Of a stretch of 64,000 bases of DNA, positions 30,506 through 38,920 are shown piece by piece. How positions within the stretch are numbered: the stretch's first letter is position 1; the number at the start of each line of letters is the position of its first letter. This stretch comes from Streptomyces sp. RKAG293 (GTDB taxonomy: Bacteria > Actinomycetota > Actinomycetes > Streptomycetales > Streptomycetaceae). The DNA lies in contig NZ_JAJOZB010000001.1 in NCBI RefSeq assembly GCF_023701745.1, positions 3,230,501 to 3,294,500 on the forward strand. Reading direction: 5' to 3'. A program made the translations under genes and the position numbers. The notes beneath the pieces are model-generated. The model had not been told where the DNA came from and did no database searches. It saw only the letters and a program-made list of their open reading frames with translations.

Positions 30506-33127
30506 ATGGCTGTTGACACGATGGCTGGCGGCACGACGGACGTTCCCACGGTTCCGACGATCGTGCTGGTCGGCCACGGCATGGTCGGGCAGCGGTTCCT
30601 GGAGGCGCTCGCCGACCGGGGCGTCACCGGGCGGGCGCGGGTGGTCGTGCTGTGCGAGGAGCCCCGCGCGGCGTACGACCGGGTCCATCTGACCTCGTAC
30701 TTCTCCGGGACGACGCCGGACGAACTCGCCCTCGCCGAGGACGGTTTCCTGGAGAAGCACGGCATCGAGCTGCGGCTGGGGGATCCCGCGCTCACCGTCG
30801 ACCGGGCGGCCCGCACCGTGACCGCCCGCTCCGGGCTGACCTTCGGGTACGACACGCTGGTGCTGGCCACCGGCTCCTTCCCGTTCGTACCGCCGGTCCC
30901 CGGCAAGGACGCCGAGGGCTGCTTCGTGTACCGCACCATCGAGGACCTGCTGAAGATCGAGGAGTACGCCGCGACCGGCGGAACCGGCACGGTCGTCGGC
31001 GGCGGGCTGCTGGGCCTGGAGGCGGCGGGCGCCCTGAAGGGGCTCGGACTGGACACGCACGTCGTGGAGTTCGCGCCGCGCCTGATGCCGGTGCAGATCG
31101 ACGAGGGCGGCGGTGAGGCGCTGCGGCGCACCATCGAGGAGATGGGTGTCACCGTCCACACGGGCGTCGGCACCCAGGCGATCGTCGCGGGCGAGGACGG
31201 CAGGGTCGCCGCGATGTCGCTGTCGGACGGTTCGACGCTCACGACCGGCCTGGTGGTCTTCTCGGCCGGCGTCCGCCCCCGCGACCAGCTGGCCCGGGAG
31301 TGCGGACTGCCGGTCGGCGAGCGCGGCGGGATCGTCGTGGACGAGCAGTGCCGCACCGGGGACGAGGCGGTGTACGCGATCGGCGAGTGCGCGCTGGCCG
31401 CCGACGGCCGGGTGTACGGGCTGGTCGCGCCCGGCTACGAGATGGCGGAGACGGCGGCGAAGGCGATCGCGGGCGACGCCGGCTCCTTCCGGGGCGCGGA
31501 CCTGTCGACGAAGCTCAAGCTGCTCGGGGTGGACGTGGCGAGCTTCGGCGACGCGCACGGCGCGACGCCCGGGTGCCTGGACGTGCTGTACTCCGACTCC
31601 CGTTCCGGTGTGTACAAGAAGCTGGTGGTCTCGCGCGAGGGTGTGCTGCTGGGCGGCATCCTGGTCGGCGACGCCGACTCGTACGGAATGCTGCGCCCGA
31701 TGACCGGCTCGGTGCCGCCGGTGCCGCCCGAGCGGCTGGTGCTGCCGGCGGGCGCCGGCGGTCCGGTCGAGCTCGGGCCGTCCTCGCTGCCCGACACGGC
31801 GGTGATCTGCAGCTGCCACAACGTCACCAAGGGCGCGATCCTCGGCGCCGTCGCCGAGCACTCCTGCACCACCGTGCCGCAGATCAAGAAGTGCACCAAA
31901 GCCGGTACGGGGTGCGGGAGTTGCCTCAAGGTGCTGGGGCAGCTGCTGCCGGCCGCCGAGGACCAGGGGCTGTGCGGCTGCTTCGCGCACACCCGCCAGG
32001 AGCTGTACGAGATCGTGCGCGCGCTGCGGGTCACCTCGTTCGCGGCGCTGCTCGACAGCCACGGGCGCGAGGCGGCCAGGGGCGGCGAGGGCTGCGAGGT
32101 CTGCAAGCCGGCGGTGGCCTCCGTCATCGCCTCGCTGGCGCCGTCGATCGGCGCTCCGGTGCATGTGCTGGACGGCGGGCAGGCCGCGCTCCAGGACACC
32201 AACGACCACTTCCTGGCGAACCTGCAGCGCAACGGCTCGTACTCGATCGTGCCGCGCATCCCCGGCGGTGAGATCACTCCGGAGAAGCTCATCGTGATCG
32301 GCGAGGTGGCCCGGGACTTCGGCCTCTACACGAAGATCACCGGCGGTCAGCGGATCGACCTCTTCGGCGCCCGCGTCGACCAGCTGCCGCTGATCTGGAC
32401 ACGGCTGGTGGACGCCGGGTTCGAGTCGGGGCACGCGTACGGCAAGGCGCTGCGCACCGTGAAGTCGTGCGTGGGCAGCACCTGGTGCCGGTACGGCGTC
32501 CAGGACAGCGTGAAGATGGCCATCGGCCTGGAGCTGCGCTACCGGGGGCTGCGCTCGCCGCACAAGCTCAAGTCCGCCGTCTCGGGGTGCGCCCGCGAGT
32601 GCGCGGAGGCCCGCGGCAAGGACTTCGGGATCATCGCCACCGCGTCGGGCTGGAACCTGTACGTCGGCGGCAACGGCGGTGCCGACCCGCGCCACGCGGA
32701 CCTGCTGGCGCAGGACCTCAGCGACGCGGAACTGGTCCGGCTCATCGACCGGTTCCTGATGTTCTACATCCGCACCGCGGACCGGCTGGAGCGCACCTCC
32801 GCGTGGCTGGAGCGGATCGAGGGCGGCCTGGAGCACGTCCGCGACGTCGTCGTGCACGACTCGCTGGGCATCTGCGACGAGCTGGAGTCCCTGATGTCCG
32901 CGCATGTCGCGGGGTACCGCGACGAGTGGGCGGACACCATCAACGACCCCGAGCGGCTGAGCCGCTTCGTCTCCTTCGTCAACGCGCCGGACGTGCCCGA
33001 CCCCAGCGTCCGGTTCGTCGAGGAGCGCGACCAGGTCAAGCCCGATCTGGATCTGCTGGCCGGCCCGGTGCTGCTCGCCGGCCCCACCCTCGCCATCCGC
33101 ACCCTCGAAGGGACGGTCACCGCATGA
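30506..33127 (+). CDS. nirB: Assimilatory nitrite reductase [NAD(P)H], large subunit
   Basis: 873 residues, full length. Reduces nitrite to ammonium with six electrons. Domains in order: FAD/NAD reductase (1-~400; GTVVGGGLLGLEAAGAL); BFD-like [2Fe-2S] domain (~430-500; CSCHNVTKGA and CTKAGTGCGSCLK); ferredoxin-like half domain; siroheme/[4Fe-4S] domain with cluster cysteines in VKSCVGSTWCRYGVQ and SGCARECAEARGKD. All ligands are present. The stop overlaps the nirD start (ATGA). Siroheme may come via the CbiX-like protein at 20925. Confidence 0.96.
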   Translation: MAVDTMAGGTTDVPTVPTIVLVGHGMVGQRFLEALADRGVTGRARVVVLCEEPRAAYDRVHLTSYFSGTTPDELALAEDGFLEKHGIELRLGDPALTVDRAARTVTARSGLTFGYDTLVLATGSFPFVPPVPGKDAEGCFVYRTIEDLLKIEEYAATGGTGTVVGGGLLGLEAAGALKGLGLDTHVVEFAPRLMPVQIDEGGGEALRRTIEEMGVTVHTGVGTQAIVAGEDGRVAAMSLSDGSTLTTGLVVFSAGVRPRDQLARECGLPVGERGGIVVDEQCRTGDEAVYAIGECALAADGRVYGLVAPGYEMAETAAKAIAGDAGSFRGADLSTKLKLLGVDVASFGDAHGATPGCLDVLYSDSRSGVYKKLVVSREGVLLGGILVGDADSYGMLRPMTGSVPPVPPERLVLPAGAGGPVELGPSSLPDTAVICSCHNVTKGAILGAVAEHSCTTVPQIKKCTKAGTGCGSCLKVLGQLLPAAEDQGLCGCFAHTRQELYEIVRALRVTSFAALLDSHGREAARGGEGCEVCKPAVASVIASLAPSIGAPVHVLDGGQAALQDTNDHFLANLQRNGSYSIVPRIPGGEITPEKLIVIGEVARDFGLYTKITGGQRIDLFGARVDQLPLIWTRLVDAGFESGHAYGKALRTVKSCVGSTWCRYGVQDSVKMAIGLELRYRGLRSPHKLKSAVSGCARECAEARGKDFGIIATASGWNLYVGGNGGADPRHADLLAQDLSDAELVRLIDRFLMFYIRTADRLERTSAWLERIEGGLEHVRDVVVHDSLGICDELESLMSAHVAGYRDEWADTINDPERLSRFVSFVNAPDVPDPSVRFVEERDQVKPDLDLLAGPVLLAGPTLAIRTLEGTVTA

Positions 33128-33447
33128 CCATCGAACTCCTCCTCGACGACGCCTGGTTCCCGGTCTGCGACGACGCGCTGCTGACCCCGGGCCGGGGCGT
33201 CGCCGCCCTGCTGCCCGACGGCTCGCAGGCCGCGCTCTTCCAGGACCGGCACGGCGCCCTGTACGCGATCGGCAACCGGGACCCGTTCACCGGCGCCTAC
33301 GTCCTGTCCCGCGGTCTGCTCGGCTCGGCGGCGGGCCGGACGTACGTCGCCTCGCCGCTGCTCAAGCAGCGCTTCGATCTGGCGACCGGGACCTGCCTGG
33401 ACGACGAATCGGTCAGTACCGACTCGTATGCCGTCAGATCCCTGTAA
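33124..33447 (+). CDS. nirD: Nitrite reductase small subunit
   Basis: 107 residues. Rieske-like beta fold without cluster ligands, as is normal for NirD: ALFQDRHGALYAIGNRDPFT and AYVLSRGLLGSAAGRTYVAS are the conserved blocks. It partners NirB and is coupled to it by an ATGA overlap. Last gene of the operon; the siderophore promoter follows 50 bp later. Confidence 0.93.
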   Translation: MTIELLLDDAWFPVCDDALLTPGRGVAALLPDGSQAALFQDRHGALYAIGNRDPFTGAYVLSRGLLGSAAGRTYVASPLLKQRFDLATGTCLDDESVSTDSYAVRSL

Positions 33448-33497
33448 TCCTCCATACGACCCGACCACGTCACGTAATGTGGCCGAGGCACAGCGAA

Positions 33498-33528
33498 TTG
33501 ACAAGGTTAGGTTTACCTAACCTAAGAT
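33498..33528 (+). promoter_or_regulatory. Iron-regulated promoter with DmdR/IdeR iron box
   Basis: TTGACA (33498-33503) is a perfect -35 and TAAGAT (33523-33528) a fair -10 (19-bp spacing). Between and overlapping them lies the 19-bp palindrome at 33507-33525, TTAGGTT-TACC-TAACCTAA, matching 16 of 19 positions of the actinobacterial iron-box consensus (TTAGGTTAGGCTAACCTAA). DmdR1/IdeR with Fe2+ would block RNA polymerase here. The GTG at 33535 sits 7 nt after the -10, implying a leaderless mRNA. Confidence 0.88.
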
Positions 33529-33534
33529 CGAAGC

Positions 33535-34560
33535 GTGCTCAAGAACCAGCGGACGGCCGTCGCCGGCCAGCTCCCCTCCCCGGTCCGGCGGATACCGCTG
33601 TTCCTGCTCGGCGCCGTCGCATTGACGGCGTGCGCCGCCGCGAGCCTCGCGTTCGGCTCGCGGCCGGTCCCCCTCGGCACCGTCCTCGACGCCCTGTTCC
33701 ACCACGCCCACAGCCGTGACGCCGTGGTGGTCACCGGGCTCCGCGTACCGCGCACCCTCATCGGGCTCGCGGTCGGCGCGGCGCTCGGGGTGGCGGGGGC
33801 GGTCGCCCAGGGCGTCACGCGCAACCCACTGGCCTCACCGACCACGTTGGGGATCAACGCGGGCGCCGGCTTCGCCGTCGTCACGGCCATCTACGCACTG
33901 CATCTGACGCACCCTTCGCAGTACCTGTGGTTCGCGTTCGCCGGAGCGGCGGCCGCCGCGCTCTTCGCCCAGACGCTCGCCCGGCGGGCGGGCGACCTGG
34001 ACCCGGTGCGCCTCGCGCTGGGCGGCACGGTGCTGACGGCCGTCCTGGTGTCCTGGACCTCCGCCGTGATGCTGGCGAGCAACCGCACCCTGGACGAAGC
34101 CCGGTTCTGGCTCGCGGGCTCGCTGTCCGGGCGGACGCTCGACGTCCTCTACCCCGTACTCCCGCTGATCGCCGTCGGGCTGGTCATCGCGCTGGCCATC
34201 ACCCCGGCGCTCAACGCCCTGGCCCTCGGCGACGAGACCGCGCAGGCCCTGGGCGTGCCGGTGGCCAGGATCCGGGTCGCCGGCGGCCTCTCCGTGGTGC
34301 TGCTCGCCGGCTCCGCCGTCGCGGTGGCGGGACCGGTCGCCTTCATCGGGCTGGCCGCCCCGCACCTGGTGCGGCTGGTGTTCGGCAACGACCACCGGCT
34401 GCTGGTCCCCGGCTGTCTGATCGCCGGCCCGCTGCTGCTGCTCGGCGCCGACGTCCTGGGCCGCGTCGTGATCGCGCCCTCCGAACTGGAGGTCGGCATC
34501 GTCACCGCCTTCCTCGGCGCGCCGCTGCTCGCGGTGCTGGCCCGGAAGGTGGCCCGATGA
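33535..34560 (+). CDS. Ferric-siderophore ABC transporter permease (FecCD family), subunit 1
   Basis: 341 residues, GTG start immediately after the promoter. About nine to ten transmembrane helices; VARIRVAGGLSVVLLAGSAV and VAGPVAFIGLAAPHLVRLVF are the FecCD cytoplasmic loop that meets the ATPase. RNPLASPTTLGINAGAGFAV is the typical N-terminal block. With the next gene it forms the membrane channel for a ferric siderophore (PvuC/PvuD-type role). First gene of the iron-boxed operon; its stop overlaps the next start (ATGA). Confidence 0.92.
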   Translation: MLKNQRTAVAGQLPSPVRRIPLFLLGAVALTACAAASLAFGSRPVPLGTVLDALFHHAHSRDAVVVTGLRVPRTLIGLAVGAALGVAGAVAQGVTRNPLASPTTLGINAGAGFAVVTAIYALHLTHPSQYLWFAFAGAAAAALFAQTLARRAGDLDPVRLALGGTVLTAVLVSWTSAVMLASNRTLDEARFWLAGSLSGRTLDVLYPVLPLIAVGLVIALAITPALNALALGDETAQALGVPVARIRVAGGLSVVLLAGSAVAVAGPVAFIGLAAPHLVRLVFGNDHRLLVPGCLIAGPLLLLGADVLGRVVIAPSELEVGIVTAFLGAPLLAVLARKVAR

Positions 34561-35699
34561 CCCCGCCCACGACCCCGCCCGCCCCCCTGACCCCGCCCGC
34601 TCCCACCACGACGCCCGCTCCCACGACGACGAAGTCCCTCGTCCCCACGCTCCGCAAGGATGCCGAGGCTGCCTCCGCCGCCCCGAAACGGCGGCCCTCC
34701 CCCGGGCGCCGGACCGCGCTGCTGAGCGTCTGCGCCGTGGCGGCGATCCTCGTACTGGCCACCACCGCGCTCACCACCGGGCAGATCCCGATGCCCCCGC
34801 TCACCGCGCTGCGCGCCCTGATCGGCCTCGGCGACTCCGGCGACGTGCTGGTGGTCCAGGAGTTCCGGGCGCCCAGAATGGCGGCGGCGATCGTCGCCGG
34901 AGCGGGCCTCGCCGTCGCCGGCGGGCTGCTGCAGCGGCTGTTCCGCAACCCGCTCGCCTCCCCCGACGTCATGGGCGTGACCGGCGGCGCCTCCCTCGGC
35001 GCCGTCTCGCTGCTCGCCACCGGCGCCTCGCAGACCCTCATCCCGCTGGCCGCCCTCGGCGGCGGGCTGCTCGCCGCCGTCCTGCTCGGCGCGTTCGCCT
35101 GGCGCTCCGGACTCGGCGTCACCCGTCTCGTCCTGGTGGGGCTGGCCGTTCAGGCCGGTCTGGCCGCCGCCGTCAACCTGATGGTGGTGCGCTTCCCCGC
35201 CGAACTCGCCAACTCCGCGCTGCAGTGGACGACGGGGTCGCTCTACGGGCGGACCTGGACCGAGGTGTCCGCCGCGGGCGGCGCCGTGGCCGCCGCGATG
35301 GCCGTCGCGTTCGTCCTGCACCGGCGCCTCGCCGTCCTCGACCTGGGCGACGACTCGGCGGGCGGGCTCGGCCTGGCGCCGTCCGCCGCGCGCCTCCAAC
35401 TGCTGCTCACCGCCATCGTGCTGGCCTCGCTGGCCGCCGCGCTCACCGGCCCGGTCGCGTTCGTCGCGCTCGCCGTACCGCACGTGGTCCGCTTCCTCGC
35501 CGGACCGCCGACCGCCGGAACGCTCGCGCTGTCGGCGCTGACCGGCGCCGTCCTGCTGCTCGGCTCCGACCTGGTCGTCCAGCATCTTCTGCCGGTGCAC
35601 GGACTGCCCGTCGGTGTGGTCACCGCGACCCTCGGCGCCCCCTGGCTACTCGTCCTGATGATCCGTCAGAGCAGGCCCACGCACAGGAGTTTCGGATGA
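34557..35699 (+). CDS. Ferric-siderophore ABC transporter permease (FecCD family), subunit 2
   Basis: 380 residues. The N-terminal ~50 residues are a Pro/Thr-rich tandem repeat (TPPTTPPAPLTPP and similar) absent from most homologues. The remainder is a FecCD permease: RNPLASPDVMGVTGGASLGA, ALTGPVAFVALAVPHVVRFL and LLLGSDLVVQHL. Heterodimer partner of the preceding permease. The ATGA overlaps at both ends point to tight coupling with the neighbouring subunits. Confidence 0.92.
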   Translation: MTPPTTPPAPLTPPAPTTTPAPTTTKSLVPTLRKDAEAASAAPKRRPSPGRRTALLSVCAVAAILVLATTALTTGQIPMPPLTALRALIGLGDSGDVLVVQEFRAPRMAAAIVAGAGLAVAGGLLQRLFRNPLASPDVMGVTGGASLGAVSLLATGASQTLIPLAALGGGLLAAVLLGAFAWRSGLGVTRLVLVGLAVQAGLAAAVNLMVVRFPAELANSALQWTTGSLYGRTWTEVSAAGGAVAAAMAVAFVLHRRLAVLDLGDDSAGGLGLAPSAARLQLLLTAIVLASLAAALTGPVAFVALAVPHVVRFLAGPPTAGTLALSALTGAVLLLGSDLVVQHLLPVHGLPVGVVTATLGAPWLLVLMIRQSRPTHRSFG

Positions 35700-36535
35700 C
35701 CGCCCGCGCCGACCGGCCGAACCGCACCAACCAGCTCTCCACCCACGGCCTGGACCTGCGCTACGGCGACCGGCTGGTGATCGGCGGCCTGGACCTCGTC
35801 CTGCCCGGCGGCGCCGTCACCGCCATAGTCGGCCCCAACGCCTGCGGGAAGTCGACGCTGCTGCGCGGGCTGACCCGGCTGCTCTCCCCCGCCGCCGGCA
35901 CCGTGGCCCTGGACGGCGCGGACATCCACCGGATGCCCGCCCGCTCGCTGGCCCGCCGGATGGGGCTGCTGCCGCAGCAGCCGGTCACCCCCGACGCGAT
36001 CACCGTCGAGGCACTGGTCCGGCTCGGCCGCTACCCGCACCAGCGGCTGCTCAGCCCCTGGTCGGCCACCGACCAGGCCGCCGTCGACGAGGCCCTGGAG
36101 CGCACCGGCACCACGGAACTGCGCGACCAGCACGTGGACCAGCTCTCCGGCGGTCAGCGGCAGCGCGCCTGGATCGCGCTGGCGCTCGCCCAGGACACCG
36201 AGCTGCTGCTCCTCGACGAGCCCACCACCTTCCTCGACCTGCGGCACCAACTCGACGTCCTCGACCTGGTGTCGGACCTGCACACCGAGTCCGGCCGCAC
36301 CGTCGTCATGGTGCTGCACGACCTCGGCCAGGCCGCCCGGTACGCCGACCATCTCGTCGTCCTCCAGGAGGGCCGGCTGGCCGCGGCCGGGCCGCCCTCC
36401 GAAGTGCTCGACGCGGCGCTGGTGAAGTCCGTGTTCGACGTGGACTGCCAGGTCATCCCCGACCCGGAGACCGGCACCCCGCTCGTCGTCCCCCGCGGAC
36501 GCGCCAGACGGCACGCCACCGCCGTCGCCGGCTGA
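35696..36535 (+). CDS. Ferric-siderophore ABC transporter ATP-binding protein
   Basis: 279 residues; CAGGAG site upstream of the ATG at 35696. Walker A VGPNACGKSTLLRGL (Ala-Cys inside the loop instead of Gly-Ala/Gly-Ser is unusual but keeps GKST), Q-loop LLPQQP, signature LSGGQRQRAWIALALAQ, Walker B LLLLDEPTTFLDLRHQ, H-loop VMVLHDLGQA. FecE/FepC type; powers uptake through the two FecCD permeases (PvuE-type role). Confidence 0.93.
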   Translation: MTARADRPNRTNQLSTHGLDLRYGDRLVIGGLDLVLPGGAVTAIVGPNACGKSTLLRGLTRLLSPAAGTVALDGADIHRMPARSLARRMGLLPQQPVTPDAITVEALVRLGRYPHQRLLSPWSATDQAAVDEALERTGTTELRDQHVDQLSGGQRQRAWIALALAQDTELLLLDEPTTFLDLRHQLDVLDLVSDLHTESGRTVVMVLHDLGQAARYADHLVVLQEGRLAAAGPPSEVLDAALVKSVFDVDCQVIPDPETGTPLVVPRGRARRHATAVAG

Positions 36536-36626
36536 GCCCTGGCTGAGCTCCGGCTGAGCTGACGCCCTGACCTTTCTCTTTCCCCCGTCCCCATCTCCTG
36601 TCTAGCCGCTAGGAATCCCCACCCTC

Positions 36627-37634
36627 ATGAACACCAGAGCCCCGCTCCGCCGCCGTCTCGTCCGGCTGATCGCCGCGCCCGTCGCCCTCGTCATCGGCGT
36701 GGGCGCGCTCGCCGCCTGCGGCAGTGAGACCCCGGCCAAGGACGACAAGGCGAACGCCGCGGCCACCGCCGACGGTTTCCCGCGCACCATCACGCACGCC
36801 ATGGGCAGCACCACGATCCCCGCGAAGCCGAAGCGCGTGGTCGTGCTCGACACCGGCGAGCTGGACGACGTGACGATGCTCGGCATCACCCCGGTCGGCG
36901 CGGTCGCACCGCACCTCAAGTCCGAGGGCGGCTTCCCCGCGTACCTGAAGGGCAAGACGGATGGCACCAAGGACGTCGGCCCGTCCGCCGAGCCCAACCT
37001 GGAGCTGATCGCGTCCCTCAAGCCGGACCTGATCCTCTCCTCGAAGGTCCGCCACGAGAAGGTCTACGACAAGCTCAAGGCCATCGCGCCGACCGTCTTC
37101 ACCGCGACCACCGGCTTCCCCTGGAAGGAGAACCTGGCGGTCCACGCCAAGGCACTCGGCCTGGAGAAGGAAGCGGCAGCGTCGCTGAAGTCCTACGAGG
37201 ACCGCGCCAAGAAGCTCGGTGCGGCCATCAAGGCCAAGAACGGTGGCAAGGAGCCGACCGCCTCGGTCGTCCGCTTCGTCGCCGGCCCGACCCGGCTCTA
37301 CCAGCTGGACTCGTTCAGCGGCGTCGTGCTGAACGACATCGGCCTGGGCCGCCCGGCCTCGCAGAACGTCCACAGCGCGATGCTGGAGGTCGGCCCCGAG
37401 CAGATCGACAAGGCCGACGCGGACCTGGTCTTCGTCACCGTCTCCGACGACCCGGCCAAGACGCAGCAGAGCGTCGTCGAGTCCAACCCGGTCTGGAAGG
37501 ACCTGGGCGCGGTCAAGAACCACAAGGTCGTCAACGTGACCGACGAGACGTGGATGTCCGGCATCGGCGTCCAGGCCGCGATCAGCATGCTCGGCGACGT
37601 GGCCAAGGCCGCCGGCGTCGACCTGCCGAAGTGA
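36627..37634 (+). CDS. Siderophore-binding lipoprotein (FecB/FepB type)
   Basis: 335 residues. Signal peptide with lipobox GALAAC, lipidated Cys at 31. Two-lobed periplasmic-binding-protein fold joined by a long helix: KPKRVVVLDTGELDDVTMLG, NLELIASLKPDLILSS, then VRFVAGPTRLYQLDSFSGVV and ADLVFVTVSDDP. Captures the ferric siderophore outside the membrane for the FecCD permease (PvuB-type role). The 91-bp gap before it has no clear promoter. A strong hairpin follows it. Confidence 0.93.
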   Translation: MNTRAPLRRRLVRLIAAPVALVIGVGALAACGSETPAKDDKANAAATADGFPRTITHAMGSTTIPAKPKRVVVLDTGELDDVTMLGITPVGAVAPHLKSEGGFPAYLKGKTDGTKDVGPSAEPNLELIASLKPDLILSSKVRHEKVYDKLKAIAPTVFTATTGFPWKENLAVHAKALGLEKEAAASLKSYEDRAKKLGAAIKAKNGGKEPTASVVRFVAGPTRLYQLDSFSGVVLNDIGLGRPASQNVHSAMLEVGPEQIDKADADLVFVTVSDDPAKTQQSVVESNPVWKDLGAVKNHKVVNVTDETWMSGIGVQAAISMLGDVAKAAGVDLPK

Positions 37635-37659
37635 CGCTTGTAACGCTTCCCGTGTGAGA

Positions 37660-37689
37660 GGGGCGGGCCGCCACCCGCCGGCCCGCCCC
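37660..37689 (+). terminator. Intercistronic hairpin between uptake and biosynthesis genes
   Basis: GGGGCGGGCCG (37660-37670) pairs perfectly with CGGCCCGCCCC (37679-37689) over an 8-nt loop, and the flanks CGTGTGAG/CTCCACACG can extend it. No T tract. It could be a partial terminator or an RNA stabiliser that makes the binding lipoprotein more abundant than the downstream enzymes. No second iron box was found after it. Confidence 0.6.
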
Positions 37690-37726
37690 CTCCCCTCCAC
37701 ACGTTCCCAGAACAGGACTCTCAGCC

Positions 37727-38920
37727 ATGCGGCTGTATCTGCTCGCGCTCAACCCCACGGACTCCGTCACCGAGGGCTTCCTGCCGGCCGCCTCCCGGCT
37801 CGGTCTGGACGTCACCGTGCTCACCGACTCCCCCGCCGCCCACCAGGAGCTGTACGGCACCCAGGTGGACGTCGAGGAGTGCGACGTACGCGACTTCCGC
37901 GGCGTCATCACCCGGATCGCCACCGGCCACACCCCCCACGCGGTCTTCACCAACAGCGACCACCTGCAGACCCAGGCCGCCCTCGCCGCCGAGTACTTCG
38001 GGCTGCCCGCCAAGCCCTGGCAGGTGGCCCTGCGCGCCAAGGACAAGGCGCAGATGCGCCGCCACCTGGCCGCCACCGGCGCCGACACCGTGTGGTCCGC
38101 CGAGCTCGCGGCCGGCGCGGACCCCGTCTCGCTGCTCGAACTGCCGGTGCCCTACCCGTGCGTGGTGAAACCGCGCGAGGGCGTGGCCAGCGAGGACGTG
38201 GTCCTCGTCGGCGGCCCCGAGGAGCTGGTGCTGCGCTGCAAGGAGATCCAGGCCCGCCGCCCGCGGGCGGCGCTCGTGGCGGAGGAGTACCTCGCCGGCG
38301 AGCTGTACACGCTGGAGACGCTCGGCGACGGCCGCACCCGGCACGTGCTGGGCGGGTTCCACACCGAGATCTCGCCGCCGCCCTACTTCATCGAGGAACG
38401 CCTCACCTTCGTCCCCGCGCACCCCGAACCGGTCGTCGCGCAGATCCTCGCGCAACTGGACGCCCTCGGCGTCGGGTTCGGCGCCTGCCACACCGAGTTC
38501 GTGGTCCAGGACGGCCGGGCGCGCATCATCGAGGTCAACTACCGGGCCATCGGCGACCAGTGCGACCTGCTGCTCGCCGGGCTGCTCGACATCCCGCTCT
38601 TCGAGCACATCCTCCGCGTCCACCTCGGTGAGCCGCTCCCCGCCGACCTCGGCGCCCGCGACGACGGCCGCGCCCGGCTGGAGTACCCGTACGCGGAGCG
38701 GGCGGGCACCCTGACCGCCGCGCCCGAGGCCACCGAGCGCACGGTGGACGGCGTCCGGCTGGTCTACCGGCCGCTGCGCGCGACCGGCGAACGGTACGAA
38801 CTGCACCACACCAACCGGGACTACTTCGGCATTCTGCGGGCCACCGGAACCGACCAGGAGACGATCGACCGCGTCGTGACGGACTTCCTCGGGGCGCAGC
38901 GCTGGGAGATCACCCCGTGA
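37727..38920 (+). CDS. ATP-grasp ligase of siderophore biosynthesis (PvsA-like position)
   Basis: 397 residues. ATP-grasp fold: phosphate-binding lysine K148 in YPCVVKPREGVAS, the hinge region LVAEEYLAG, and metal ligands E269/N271 in RARIIEVNYR. ATP-grasp enzymes activate a carboxylate as acyl phosphate and join it to an amine. In the vibrioferrin operon the first gene (pvsA) is an ATP-grasp protein thought to add an amino acid (Ala); this gene occupies the same place, next to the first IucA/IucC gene. The exact amino acid cannot be read from sequence. The stop overlaps the next start (GTGA). Confidence 0.82.
   Translation: MRLYLLALNPTDSVTEGFLPAASRLGLDVTVLTDSPAAHQELYGTQVDVEECDVRDFRGVITRIATGHTPHAVFTNSDHLQTQAALAAEYFGLPAKPWQVALRAKDKAQMRRHLAATGADTVWSAELAAGADPVSLLELPVPYPCVVKPREGVASEDVVLVGGPEELVLRCKEIQARRPRAALVAEEYLAGELYTLETLGDGRTRHVLGGFHTEISPPPYFIEERLTFVPAHPEPVVAQILAQLDALGVGFGACHTEFVVQDGRARIIEVNYRAIGDQCDLLLAGLLDIPLFEHILRVHLGEPLPADLGARDDGRARLEYPYAERAGTLTAAPEATERTVDGVRLVYRPLRATGERYELHHTNRDYFGILRATGTDQETIDRVVTDFLGAQRWEITP

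Noticed and set aside
30341..32905. 854-codon minus-strand frame opposite nirB
   Set aside because: Shadow frame; nirB has all family motifs on the other strand.
34149..35600. Minus-strand frame rich in Gly, Gln and Arg opposite the permease genes
   Set aside because: Composition typical of antisense translation; the permeases are clear.
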